From NCBI GenBank assembly GCA_045110285.1, contig JBGCGA010000040.1, positions 62,001 through 126,000 of the forward strand: a DNA stretch of 64,000 nt, given 5' to 3'. This DNA comes from Putridiphycobacter sp045110285. GTDB taxonomy: Bacteria > Bacteroidota > Bacteroidia > Flavobacteriales_D > Crocinitomicaceae. The translations under genes and the position numbers were made by a program. The notes beneath the pieces were generated by a model. That model saw nothing but the letters and a program-made list of their open reading frames with translations, was not told where the DNA came from and searched no databases. Within the stretch, counting starts at the first letter, position 1, and every line of letters begins with the position of its first letter. Shown piece by piece: positions 44,944 to 52,712 of this stretch.

Positions 44944-46158
44944 TTATGCTAATTCCGTTTGAAAAAACACCTCTTTACTTACCGTTTTATGGACGGGACA
45001 TTTAGATGCAATTTGTTTTAACTTTTCTTTTTGTTCGATAGATAAATCTCCAACAAATCTAAGTTTCTTTTCAATGACATCAATCCGACCCATTTCCTCT
45101 GTTTCAATATTTATCTCAGTAGCATGCTTTTTGGAATAACTCAAGTAAACAAACACTTCTTTCAAATCCCAACCTTTTCTCTCAGCATACATTTTAAGTG
45201 TCATTACTGTGCAAGCACCAATGGCTGCATTCAGCAATTCGTATGGTGAAACACCTACATCATCACCACCAACGCTTTTAGGTTCATCTGCAATTAAATG
45301 ATGTTTGTTCGTAAAAATCTGACTTGTGAAGTTGTCTTCTAAGTTTAAATGTACGACTACCTGCTCTCCTTCGGTTGACAGTAATTGCTTTTCTTCAACT
45401 TTGAGATCAATATACTTACTTGCCCAAGCACCTATCACATCCGCCACATAAATGGCATCTTCTTTTTTAGTTAATAAATGATCAGCACCATCTAAACTGA
45501 CAAAACTTTTAGGATGAAAAGCACTGTTAAATAATTCAGCGGCATTGGCTACTTCAACAATAGCATCTTGCGGAGAATGTAGAATGAGAAGCGCTTTCTT
45601 TATGCTCTTAATTTGCTTCAATAAATCATATTGCTCTAAATCTTCAATAAATTGTTTCTGAATACTAAACGGTCTCCCGCCAATATTTGCCTCGTACACA
45701 TCAGTCTCAACAAATTTTTCAGCATCATATTTCAGTAACTTTTTAATATGACCTGGATTTGAAGGAGAACCAATAGTTGCAATACCTTGTACTTTTGGCA
45801 AATTAAAAGCAGCCATTAAAACAGCAGTACCACCCAAAGAATGGCCCACCAGTAAAGTAGCGGCTTCATAATTATCTTCTAAAAATCTATTCACATCTAG
45901 CAAATCAGTTACATTGTTAGAAAAATTTGTGGCAGCAAAATCACCCTCACTATTTCCTAAACCTGTAAAATCGAACCTTAAAACAGCAATGCCCCTTGAA
46001 GTTAAATTTCGACTGATATGCCGAACAATAGCCAAATTACTTGAGCATGTAAAACAATGCGCAAAAATAGCGTACTGATGAACTCTACCATCTGCAGGCA
46101 GCTCTAATCTGGCACTTAAAGTATTGCCATTTCTTGTTGGAATAATGAGTACTTCCAT
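44944..46158 (-). CDS. Alpha/beta-hydrolase fused to OsmC-type peroxide reductase
   Basis: This is a 404-residue fusion protein. Residues 1-255 form an alpha/beta hydrolase: oxyanion region AIFAHCFTCSS, nucleophile elbow GHSLGG with S107, and the catalytic Asp/His region HSPQDAIVEVAN and GADHLLTKKED. Residues about 265-404 form an OsmC/Ohr-like domain with peroxidatic-type Cys in IGACTVMTLKMYAE and the second Cys in KCPVHKTV. OsmC proteins reduce organic hydroperoxides by a thiol mechanism; bifunctional hydrolase-OsmC proteins are common in proteobacteria and Bacteroidota. It starts 6 bp after the second msrA-like gene. Confidence 0.92.
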   Translation of the reverse strand: MEVLIIPTRNGNTLSARLELPADGRVHQYAIFAHCFTCSSNLAIVRHISRNLTSRGIAVLRFDFTGLGNSEGDFAATNFSNNVTDLLDVNRFLEDNYEAATLLVGHSLGGTAVLMAAFNLPKVQGIATIGSPSNPGHIKKLLKYDAEKFVETDVYEANIGGRPFSIQKQFIEDLEQYDLLKQIKSIKKALLILHSPQDAIVEVANAAELFNSAFHPKSFVSLDGADHLLTKKEDAIYVADVIGAWASKYIDLKVEEKQLLSTEGEQVVVHLNLEDNFTSQIFTNKHHLIADEPKSVGGDDVGVSPYELLNAAIGACTVMTLKMYAERKGWDLKEVFVYLSYSKKHATEINIETEEMGRIDVIEKKLRFVGDLSIEQKEKLKQIASKCPVHKTVSKEVFFQTELA

Positions 46159-46164
46159 GTTTGT

Positions 46165-46686
46165 TTAATTTATTTTAGAAATTATATTTTCATCCAATAC
46201 TTCAGAAAAATTTTGTCTTAATTTTATTAATTTAGGGTAAATGTATTGTTTACAAAATGGTGCATTTGGCCTCGAATAAAAATAATCGAGCTGACTTTCT
46301 ATGTTTAATTTGAAAATGCTAAATGGCAATACTTGGGTCACAATGGGTTTGTTGTAGTGAACTTGAAAGCCTTGCAAAATATCAATGGCCGGCTGTATTT
46401 GAGTGTTTTCAAATGTATAAATGGCAGACCTATACTTGCTTCTCATGGAATGTTCTGAAGTGCAAGCATGCGTTTGTAAATGAATATCAATTAAAGTTTT
46501 TAAATCAATTTTATTGGCATTGAAATGAACAATAACTGCTTCTGACAGTGTTTCTGCTTCACCTTTCGACCCAATCCAACCCTGATCTACCTTCACCACA
46601 CCTTTAATAGACCTGAAAACGCCCTCGGTACACCAATGGCAACCGCCTCCAAATCCTATTTTTGTAGCAGCATTCAATTTAATCAA
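46165..46686 (-). CDS. MsrA-type methionine-S-sulfoxide reductase, divergent GGCHWC variant
   Basis: This 173-residue protein carries an MsrA domain with active site GGGCHWCTEGVF; the catalytic Cys is C16. The canonical motif is GCFWGxE, so the Phe is His and a second Cys (C19) sits two residues away, which could serve as a resolving Cys. Later SMRSKYRSAIYTF matches the MsrA core. It overlaps the pterin dehydratase gene by 4 bp. It is shorter than many MsrA proteins and clearly distinct from the canonical MsrA encoded at 47380-47871 in the same unit, so it may have a special substrate. Confidence 0.88.
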   Translation of the reverse strand: MIKLNAATKIGFGGGCHWCTEGVFRSIKGVVKVDQGWIGSKGEAETLSEAVIVHFNANKIDLKTLIDIHLQTHACTSEHSMRSKYRSAIYTFENTQIQPAIDILQGFQVHYNKPIVTQVLPFSIFKLNIESQLDYFYSRPNAPFCKQYIYPKLIKLRQNFSEVLDENIISKIN

Positions 46687-46991
46687 TATCCAGCTACCCA
46701 GCTTTTTTTTGCCATCAACAAAGCATCAATTTGTTCAGCCAAATCAATATCTTTCATAGTAACCCCATTGGCATCATGTGTTACAAAAGTTATACTCACT
46801 CTACTATATTCATTAGTCCAAAATGGATGGTGATTGGCTAGTTTACAAATTCTGGCTACGTGAGTCATGAAATCGAAAGCCAAATCAAAATTTTTGAATT
46901 TAAGCTGCTTGGTAATTTTACCCTCCTCCAACAACCAATCAATTGATTTTTGATCTAGAAGTTCTAAAACCTCACTATTTGATAATACCAT
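46683..46991 (-). CDS. 4a-hydroxytetrahydrobiopterin dehydratase (PCD/DCoH)
   Basis: This 102-residue protein has the DCoH signature: ANHHPFWTNEYSRVSITFVTHDANGVTMKDIDLAEQID, with the two active-site His of HHPFW. It dehydrates 4a-hydroxytetrahydropterin, recycling the cofactor of aromatic hydroxylases. No phenylalanine hydroxylase gene is in this window. Its location inside an Msr/SelO unit is unusual; a moonlighting or general pterin-repair role is inference. It overlaps the msrA variant gene by 4 bp. Confidence 0.92.
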   Translation of the reverse strand: MVLSNSEVLELLDQKSIDWLLEEGKITKQLKFKNFDLAFDFMTHVARICKLANHHPFWTNEYSRVSITFVTHDANGVTMKDIDLAEQIDALLMAKKSWVAGY

Positions 46992-47003
46992 TTTTATCTG
47001 TTT

Positions 47004-47339
47004 TTATAAATGTTTGGCTATTTCTCCTGGTTGGATTGAATGGTGAGAAGTCGTATAAACCACTTCTTCGTTCTTTAGCACAATAATTTGTGGTGATTGG
47101 TGGTGCACCTTAAACACATCAGCCATGTGATTCGAAATATCGCGGTGCTTTAATAAATCTAAATAATTAAAATCAGCGCCCTCCTTTATCAAATCATTAC
47201 CATCCACTAATCTACTTTTAGCATAAGCGCTAATGCCACAAGTGACGCTATCTTTAAATAGAATTTGTGGTTTTGAATTTGATGCTTCTATAATTGTATC
47301 AATTGTTGCTATATCTGTAATGTGCTTCCAGTTTTCCAT
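47004..47339 (-). CDS. ytxJ: YtxJ-type monothiol bacilliredoxin
   Basis: This 111-residue thioredoxin-like protein has the single-Cys active site SVTCGISAYAK (C34) and the YtxJ C-terminal part QIIVLKNEEVVYTTSHHSIQPGEI. YtxJ (BrxC) is the monothiol bacilliredoxin that reduces mixed disulfides between proteins and bacillithiol in Firmicutes and Bacteroidota. Its presence implies that bacillithiol is the low-molecular-weight thiol in this organism. It sits between msrA and the pterin dehydratase gene, within the same compact unit. Confidence 0.87.
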   Translation of the reverse strand: MENWKHITDIATIDTIIEASNSKPQILFKDSVTCGISAYAKSRLVDGNDLIKEGADFNYLDLLKHRDISNHMADVFKVHHQSPQIIVLKNEEVVYTTSHHSIQPGEIAKHL

Positions 47340-47379
47340 AATGTGAATTTATTACTTGGTCGTTTAAAGTGGTATTAGT

Positions 47380-47871
47380 TTACAAAAAAGTATCAAAACG
47401 CTCAAAGTGGCAAGTATAGCCATTCGGGTTTCTCACCAAATAATCTTGATGCTCAGGTTCTGCTGGCCAAAAAGTGGAATACGGTTCTAAAGTAGTCACA
47501 GCATCTGCTTTCCATTTTCCTGAGGAATTAACTATATCAATTACTTCTAATGCCGTGGCTTTTTCTGATTCATTTTGAATAAAAATAGCCGATCTGTAGC
47601 TTGAACCTTTGTCGTTTCCTTGCTGATCGACTGTGGTTGGATTATGGATTCTAAAAAAGTAATCTAAAATCTCTCTAAAGTCAGTTTCCTTAGAATTATA
47701 GATAATTCTGAGTCCTTCCGCATGGCCTGGGTGGTATTTATAGGTAGGATTTTCGTTTTCACCACCAATATACCCGACTTCGGTATCAATAATACCTGGT
47801 CTGGTTCTGAAGAGTTCTTCCATTCCCCAAAAGCAGCCTCCTGATATATATGCTTTTTTTATTTCTTCCAT
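47380..47871 (-). CDS. msrA: Peptide-methionine (S)-S-oxide reductase MsrA (canonical)
   Basis: This is a 163-residue MsrA with the canonical active site GGCFWGMEELF (C13), GYIGGENENPTYKYHPGHAEGLRI and SSYRSAIFIQNE. It reduces the S-diastereomer of methionine sulfoxide, free or in proteins. No signal peptide is present, so it is cytosolic. It starts 19 bp after selO and precedes ytxJ by 40 bp; this is the larger of the two MsrA-like proteins in functional completeness in the unit. Confidence 0.95.
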   Translation of the reverse strand: MEEIKKAYISGGCFWGMEELFRTRPGIIDTEVGYIGGENENPTYKYHPGHAEGLRIIYNSKETDFREILDYFFRIHNPTTVDQQGNDKGSSYRSAIFIQNESEKATALEVIDIVNSSGKWKADAVTTLEPYSTFWPAEPEHQDYLVRNPNGYTCHFERFDTFL

Positions 47872-47890
47872 TTTCTTGTATTTTTTTCAA

Positions 47891-49459
47891 TTATGAACTG
47901 CACGATAATTGCGAGCAGCCTACTTTATATTTGGCCCAATCTGGTCGTTTTGCGAACCATTTCTGGTATTGTAGCTGTTCATCATACGGTTTTAACAGCA
48001 TTGTGTAAAGCTCATCTATTAATTTAAAGTCTCCTTTATTGGCCTCATCAATGGCTAATTGCGACATGTAGTTTCGGAGGACATATTTAGGATTAACAGT
48101 ATTCATTTGTGTAAATCTATTGTCAGCACTGACATTTTCAGACGAAATATAATCCTGATACTGCTTATGCCAAGTCTCCCATCTATCTTTTGAATTTTCA
48201 AGTTTCTCACTCTCTAAATAGGTCACTTCATGTAGTAATTTCCAAAAGCCCGCAAACGTGTCAGATGCTTTTGAGGCTAGTAATCGGAAATATAATGTCA
48301 TGTCAATTTCACTCGTCTGCATTAAATTAACCAGTTCAGTTATAAAATCATCAGTAACCTCAACTGCTTTCTGGAGTCCAAGTTTACTGCACATCATTTT
48401 ATTATAATCTATCAAATAACCAGACTTGTACTCATCTAATATATTTTGCAAAGGCTCAGCCTCCTCAATTAATGGATACAAAGCATTGGCCAATTGGACT
48501 AAATTCCACAGCGCAATGTTAGGTTGATTGCCAAAACGATAACGTTTATGTTGAGCATCTGTTGTGTTTGGTGTCCATCCCAAATCAAAATCCTCTAACC
48601 AGCCATAAGGCCCATAATCAATGGTTAGTCCCAATATTGACATATTATCGGTATTCATCACACCATGCACAAAACCAACCCGCTGCCAATGCACAATCAT
48701 TGCTCTGGTTTTATTAACTACCGATTTAAAAAAGGCAATGTAAGTTGCTTTACTTGGCGACCCTAATTCTCGAAAATGATGATTAATTGTATAATCAACT
48801 ATGGTTTTTAGGTTCTCTTTTTCTTGACGAGCAGCAATAATTTCAAAACTGCCAAATCTTAAAAAAGAGGGCGACACTCTACAAACTACAGCGCCTAATT
48901 CTTCTGCAGGATTGCCATCATACAACATATCTCGCACAACTTTATCACCGGTTAACGCCAGCGACAAAGCCCTAGTTGTTGGCACGCCCAAAGCATGCAT
49001 GGCTTCGCTACATAAATACTCACGGACACTTGAGCGCAATACCGCCAAACCATCAGCCGTTCTGGAATACGGCGTAGGACCCGAACCCTTTAATTGAAAT
49101 TTCCAATTTTGATTATTGATGTCTAACTCTGCAATATTAATGGCCCTACCATCCCCTAATTGACCTGCCCAATGACCAAATTGATGACCGCCATAGCACA
49201 TAGCATAAGCCTTAAAATCAGGAAATGGTTTGGCTCCAGACAGTACTTTTAAGCTATCTGCCTTTACACCAAGGTCAATTCCTAATTCTTGCATAAACTG
49301 GTTACTGGCATGCACCAATGTTGGATGGGCAGGCACCTTTGTATCCACTAACGAAAAGCAAGCATTACTCACTTGTCTTCTTGTATTACTCAAATCAGGA
49401 TCCGCTGGTAATTCGGCAGAAAATTGAGGTACTATTTCTAAATCTAAAAATGAAGTCAT
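47891..49459 (-). CDS. selO: Protein AMPylase SelO (YdiU/UPF0061 family)
   Basis: The ATG at 49459 gives a 522-residue protein. SelO pseudokinases have inverted ATP binding and transfer AMP to proteins, including glutaredoxin-type redox proteins. Visible motifs: YGGHQFGHWAGQLGDGRA, KGSGPTPYSRTADGLAVLRSS, VHGVMNTDNMSILGLTIDYGPYGWLEDFD and the C-terminal ...CSQLSCSS, with the Cys that replaces selenocysteine in this family. Seven further in-frame residues from 49480 lack conservation and overlap the upstream zinc-ribbon gene more; ATG 49459 overlaps that stop by 4 bp. It lies in the centre of the Msr/YtxJ unit, fitting a redox role. Confidence 0.95.
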   Translation of the reverse strand: MTSFLDLEIVPQFSAELPADPDLSNTRRQVSNACFSLVDTKVPAHPTLVHASNQFMQELGIDLGVKADSLKVLSGAKPFPDFKAYAMCYGGHQFGHWAGQLGDGRAINIAELDINNQNWKFQLKGSGPTPYSRTADGLAVLRSSVREYLCSEAMHALGVPTTRALSLALTGDKVVRDMLYDGNPAEELGAVVCRVSPSFLRFGSFEIIAARQEKENLKTIVDYTINHHFRELGSPSKATYIAFFKSVVNKTRAMIVHWQRVGFVHGVMNTDNMSILGLTIDYGPYGWLEDFDLGWTPNTTDAQHKRYRFGNQPNIALWNLVQLANALYPLIEEAEPLQNILDEYKSGYLIDYNKMMCSKLGLQKAVEVTDDFITELVNLMQTSEIDMTLYFRLLASKASDTFAGFWKLLHEVTYLESEKLENSKDRWETWHKQYQDYISSENVSADNRFTQMNTVNPKYVLRNYMSQLAIDEANKGDFKLIDELYTMLLKPYDEQLQYQKWFAKRPDWAKYKVGCSQLSCSS

Positions 49460-49728
49460 GCTGGTATTTCTTGATCGCAATTGGAACAGATATATTTATC
49501 TTTCAAATTATGCGTTTTTTTTACATGATCGTTTACCACCTCAGAAATAAAACTGTCGTATACAGCTGAACCCGGTTGGGCATGCTCATCTTTAATCACG
49601 TCATAAAACTTACCATCCCATTCACTTTGCCCCCAGCATGTCGGGCATGTTCCTTTTGGGTTATCTGAAGTAGAATCTACTAATTTTTTATTACTGAAAT
49701 AAGCTTTTATGTTTTCTAAAACTGACAT
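49456..49728 (-). CDS. Small zinc-ribbon-like protein of unknown function
   Basis: This 90-residue protein has two CxxC pairs, CPTC near residue 28 and CSNC near residue 83, likely a zinc ribbon or rubredoxin-like fold. Between them is a helical segment with SAVYDSFISEVVNDHVKK. Its stop overlaps the start of selO by 4 bp and the GNAT gene ends 7 bp upstream. I recognise no named family. A role as a SelO or Msr partner is conceivable from the coupling but not demonstrated. Confidence 0.75.
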   Translation of the reverse strand: MSVLENIKAYFSNKKLVDSTSDNPKGTCPTCWGQSEWDGKFYDVIKDEHAQPGSAVYDSFISEVVNDHVKKTHNLKDKYICSNCDQEIPA

Positions 49729-49735
49729 ATTTTTT

Positions 49736-50014
49736 TTAATAGTGAATGATTTCTTTCCATTTATTACTCCTCATGGCAATAAGTCTGATATATGAGCAAA
49801 TAGCTATAGCCTTATATCCCTCCTTAGTTAATTTTTCAAAAGTTTTCTCTACCAGTAATTTACCTATACCCTGACCTGACAACTCATCCGGAACTTTTGA
49901 ATAGACAAGCTTCATAATTTCGCCTTCCATAGAATAGCTAACATATGCTTTGTGACCGCCATGTAGATTCAGGGTAAATTCGCGATTTTCTTTGTCATGT
50001 ACAATTTCACTCAT
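49736..50014 (-). CDS. Small GNAT-family N-acetyltransferase-like protein
   Basis: This 92-residue protein matches the short GCN5-like group (YjdJ-type): AYVSYSMEGEIMKLVYSKVPDELSGQGIGKLLVEKTFEKL, where SGQGIGKLLV is the acetyl-CoA binding loop, then YKAIAICSYIRLIAMRSNKW. Many of these small proteins bind acetyl-CoA and acetylate unknown targets. It overlaps msrB by 8 bp and precedes the zinc-ribbon gene by 7 bp. Confidence 0.85.
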   Translation of the reverse strand: MSEIVHDKENREFTLNLHGGHKAYVSYSMEGEIMKLVYSKVPDELSGQGIGKLLVEKTFEKLTKEGYKAIAICSYIRLIAMRSNKWKEIIHY

Positions 50015-50468
50015 TAGTCATCCCTTCCATTTCTAATACCATTGATTCCGAGTTAATACAATATCTTAAACCACTAGGTTCCGGACCATCAGGGAAAACA
50101 TGTCCTAAATGGGCATCACATGTATTACACATCACTTCTACTCTGACCATACCAAAACCAGTATCTTTTTCATACTTAATAGCACTTTCAGATATTGGTT
50201 GTGTAAAGCTAGGCCAGCCAGAACCCGATTCAAACTTAATTATAGAATCAAAAAGTGGTGTTTCACAACATACGCAATTGTAAATTCCTGGATCATAGGC
50301 AGAGCATAAAGCACCTGAACCTGCTGGTTCAGTTCCTTTCATTCTAGTTATTCTGAATTGCTCAGGTGTTAATATTCCTTGCCATTCGGTTTCGGTTTTT
50401 TCAACTCTTTTTAAAGGTGCAGGACTCCCGTGAGTTGCAAATTTAATAACGTTATTCCAGTTCAACAT
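50007..50468 (-). CDS. msrB: Peptide-methionine (R)-S-oxide reductase MsrB
   Basis: This 153-residue protein is the first gene of the redox-repair unit. It has the MsrB fold with zinc ligands C65 and C68 (NCVCCETP) and C114 and C117 (MCNTCDAH), SGSGWPSF, LGHVFPDGP and the catalytic C137 in RYCINSESM. It reduces the R-diastereomer of methionine sulfoxide, complementing the two MsrA-type proteins in the same unit. No signal peptide is visible. Upstream lies a 215-bp gap without a clear consensus promoter; TATTTTTA is one base from the -7 consensus. Confidence 0.96.
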   Translation of the reverse strand: MLNWNNVIKFATHGSPAPLKRVEKTETEWQGILTPEQFRITRMKGTEPAGSGALCSAYDPGIYNCVCCETPLFDSIIKFESGSGWPSFTQPISESAIKYEKDTGFGMVRVEVMCNTCDAHLGHVFPDGPEPSGLRYCINSESMVLEMEGMTNE

Positions 50469-50683
50469 TTTAATAGGTTTTGTTAAAAATACAATATTTT
50501 GATTGTTTACTATTGAATGAGTCGGGAAAAGGGTTGGGAAATTACTGAATTAACTCTTTTTAAGAATTGCGTCTGGGTCAATGGGGGATAGTTTCGCATG
50601 GCGCAATGTATACATCTAATTTAGCCCAGAAAAAAGCACCTCAAAAAATGAGATGCTTCCTAAAAACTTACATATTTAGCATC
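50469..50683. other. Intergenic gap upstream of msrB and downstream of purF
   Basis: This 215-bp stretch separates the msrB-led unit from the purF terminator. It contains the purF hairpin at 50630-50657 and one -7-like box one base off consensus for msrB. Two degenerate imperfect repeats rich in T are present but I cannot assign an operator. Confidence 0.4.
50630..50657 (-). terminator. Rho-independent terminator of purF
   Basis: On the minus strand AGCATCTC pairs with GAGGTGCT with one T-G wobble around a 7-nt loop and is followed by a run of T residues. It lies about 27 nt downstream of the purF stop. Confidence 0.75.
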
Positions 50684-52585
50684 TTAATAAGCCCTTTCAT
50701 TATTTCCTTCCATGTAATTAATGAAGGCTTTATTTACCACTTTATTACCTCCTGGCGTTGGATAGTTACCTGTAAAATACCAGTCGCCTGTATGGTTTGG
50801 ACAAGCAATTCTTAAATTTTCAACTGTTTGGAATACAATTCTTACATCTGACTTTACACCTTCCGGTTTAAGCATTTCTGCAATTTTCTGCGAGATATCA
50901 TCATCAGAGTAACTATCGTATAATTCCTTTACATAATTTTTAATTTGTTCTTTTGGCAAGTGCTCTTGGGCTTTACATTTATCGTATACATCCTGAATAA
51001 CATGCTCTTGTCCATTTTGCTTTAAAAGCGCAATTGTGGCAGTAAAAGCAATAAAATCTCCCATTTTTGCCATATCTATTCCATAACAATCAGGATATCG
51101 AATTTGCGGAGCACTTGACAGCACCACTATTTGTTTCGGATTTAAACGATCCAAAATTCTTAATATGCTTTTCTTTAAAGTTGTCCCTCGTACAATAGAA
51201 TCATCAATCACGACTAAATGGTCGGAACCTTCGTTTACTGTTCCATAAGTAATATCGTAAACATGCTCCACTAAGTCATCACGACCGTCATCTTGGGTTA
51301 TAAATGTTCTAAGCTTAGTGTCTTTTATTGCGATTTTCTCTATTCGAGTTCGTCTATTCAGGACTTTCATCAATTCTTCATCAGTTAACTGATCAGCTGA
51401 TTCTTTTAATAAATCAAACTTAACTGTATTCTGGTAATCTTCCAACCCTTTAATTAAACCGTAAAATGATGTTTCTGCCGAATTTGGTATAAAAGAAAAA
51501 ACAGCATTATCTACATCATTATTAATATGTTTTAATAATTGAGGCAACATTAAACGCCCCAATTCTTTTCTCTCATTATATATGTCCTTATCGCCAGGTC
51601 TAGAAAAGTAGATCCTTTCAAAAGAACACTGAGTTACTTTTTCTGACTTATTGATTTCAATTTCACTCACATCTCCCGCTTTCTTTATAATTAAAGCATG
51701 ACCAGGTTTCACTTCTTGAATTTTATCAATTGGTACATTAAACGCAGTTTGAATAACTGGTCGTTCAGAAGTCACCACACAAATCTCATCATCTTCGTAC
51801 CAAAATGCAGGACGAATTCCATTCGGATCACGCAATACAAAAGCATCCCCATGTCCTATTAATCCCGCCATTACGTAGCCACCATCCCAATCTTCAGAGG
51901 ATCTTTTTAAAATATCTGGGACTGATATTTGCTCAGCAATCTGACTATATATATCTCTGTTAGAATAGCCAAGCGGCTTATATTTTTGATACAATTCAGA
52001 ATTTTCTTCATCTAAAAAATGCCCAATCTTTTCCAGTACAGTCACAGTATCTGACTTTTCCTTTGGGTGCTGACCTATTTTTAAAAGAACTTTAAATAGT
52101 TCGTCATTATTTGTTAAATTGAAATTTCCAGCTACAATTAAAGACCTAGTCATCCAATTACTTTGACGTAAAAAAGGGTGACAGCTTTCAATGCTATTTC
52201 TACCATATGTGCCATACCGTAAATGGCCAAGAAATAACTCTCCCGTAAAACCAGCATTGTGTTTTAGATAATTAACATCTTTCAATAACTCAGGCGCCTC
52301 CTCCTCAATTTCGGTAAATCTGGAATTTACTGTTTTAAATATTTCTTGAATTGGCTTTTGCGCATTCGATCTGGTTCGGCTGATATAGCGTTCACCAGGC
52401 TCCATATTTAACTTAATATTGGCCAGTCCTGCCCCATCTTGTCCTCTATTGTGCTGCTTTTCCATCAGCAAATACATTTTATTCAAACCGTAAAAGGCTG
52501 AACCATACTTATCGAGATAGAATTGAAGAGGCTTTTTGAGTCTTAAAAGTGCAATTCCGCACTCATGTTTTAATGGATCGCTCAT
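50684..52585 (-). CDS. purF: Amidophosphoribosyltransferase (long Bacteroidota form)
   Basis: This 633-residue protein has the N-terminal Ntn glutaminase domain with the nucleophile C9 after an 8-residue propeptide (HECGIALL), the fold core YLLMEKQHNRGQDGAG and GHLRYGTYG, and the PRTase domain with PRPP motif VVIDDSIVRGTTL. It makes phosphoribosylamine, the first step of purine synthesis. It is about 130 residues longer than E. coli PurF, with additional segments between glutaminase and PRTase parts and a C-terminal tail, a form usual in this phylum. It is divergent from rplM, with a -7 box upstream (TAATTTTG at 52617-52624). Confidence 0.93.
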   Translation of the reverse strand: MSDPLKHECGIALLRLKKPLQFYLDKYGSAFYGLNKMYLLMEKQHNRGQDGAGLANIKLNMEPGERYISRTRSNAQKPIQEIFKTVNSRFTEIEEEAPELLKDVNYLKHNAGFTGELFLGHLRYGTYGRNSIESCHPFLRQSNWMTRSLIVAGNFNLTNNDELFKVLLKIGQHPKEKSDTVTVLEKIGHFLDEENSELYQKYKPLGYSNRDIYSQIAEQISVPDILKRSSEDWDGGYVMAGLIGHGDAFVLRDPNGIRPAFWYEDDEICVVTSERPVIQTAFNVPIDKIQEVKPGHALIIKKAGDVSEIEINKSEKVTQCSFERIYFSRPGDKDIYNERKELGRLMLPQLLKHINNDVDNAVFSFIPNSAETSFYGLIKGLEDYQNTVKFDLLKESADQLTDEELMKVLNRRTRIEKIAIKDTKLRTFITQDDGRDDLVEHVYDITYGTVNEGSDHLVVIDDSIVRGTTLKKSILRILDRLNPKQIVVLSSAPQIRYPDCYGIDMAKMGDFIAFTATIALLKQNGQEHVIQDVYDKCKAQEHLPKEQIKNYVKELYDSYSDDDISQKIAEMLKPEGVKSDVRIVFQTVENLRIACPNHTGDWYFTGNYPTPGGNKVVNKAFINYMEGNNERAY

Positions 52586-52616
52586 AGAGATATTAAACCG
52601 AGTTATTTTATCTTCA

Positions 52617-52624
52617 CAAAATTA
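52617..52624 (-). promoter_or_regulatory. Putative -7 box for purF
   Basis: The minus strand reads TAATTTTG, an exact TAnnTTTG match, about 32 nt before the purF start. A TTTG lies 22 nt further upstream, slightly beyond the ideal 19-20 nt spacing. Confidence 0.5.
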
Positions 52625-52681
52625 TATATTTCACTTGGTAGAAAGGCAAAAAAATAAAGAAATAATTTTTTTTCAATATCC

Positions 52682-52712
52682 TTTGTTAATAAATATGAAG
52701 TTTGTACATTTG
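52682..52712 (+). promoter_or_regulatory. Bacteroidota promoter of rplM
   Basis: TTTG at 52682-52685 and TACATTTG at 52705-52712 are separated by 19 nt, matching the TTTG-N19-TAnnTTTG consensus exactly. This is the best complete promoter in the window. Transcription would start near 52718, giving a leader of about 42 nt that begins in a small CCCC/GGGG hairpin. Confidence 0.8.

Noticed and set aside
44596..44962. Two plus-strand open frames (73 and 120 codons) inside the UDG gene
   Set aside because: Antisense to the UDG motifs; low-quality composition.
47891..49480. Longer selO start at 49480
   Set aside because: The seven extra residues (MRSRNTS) are not conserved in the family and increase overlap with the zinc-ribbon gene; ATG 49459 forms an ATGA overlap.
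50567..50815. 82-codon plus-strand open frame spanning the purF terminator
   Set aside because: Reads through a terminator stem and into antisense of purF.
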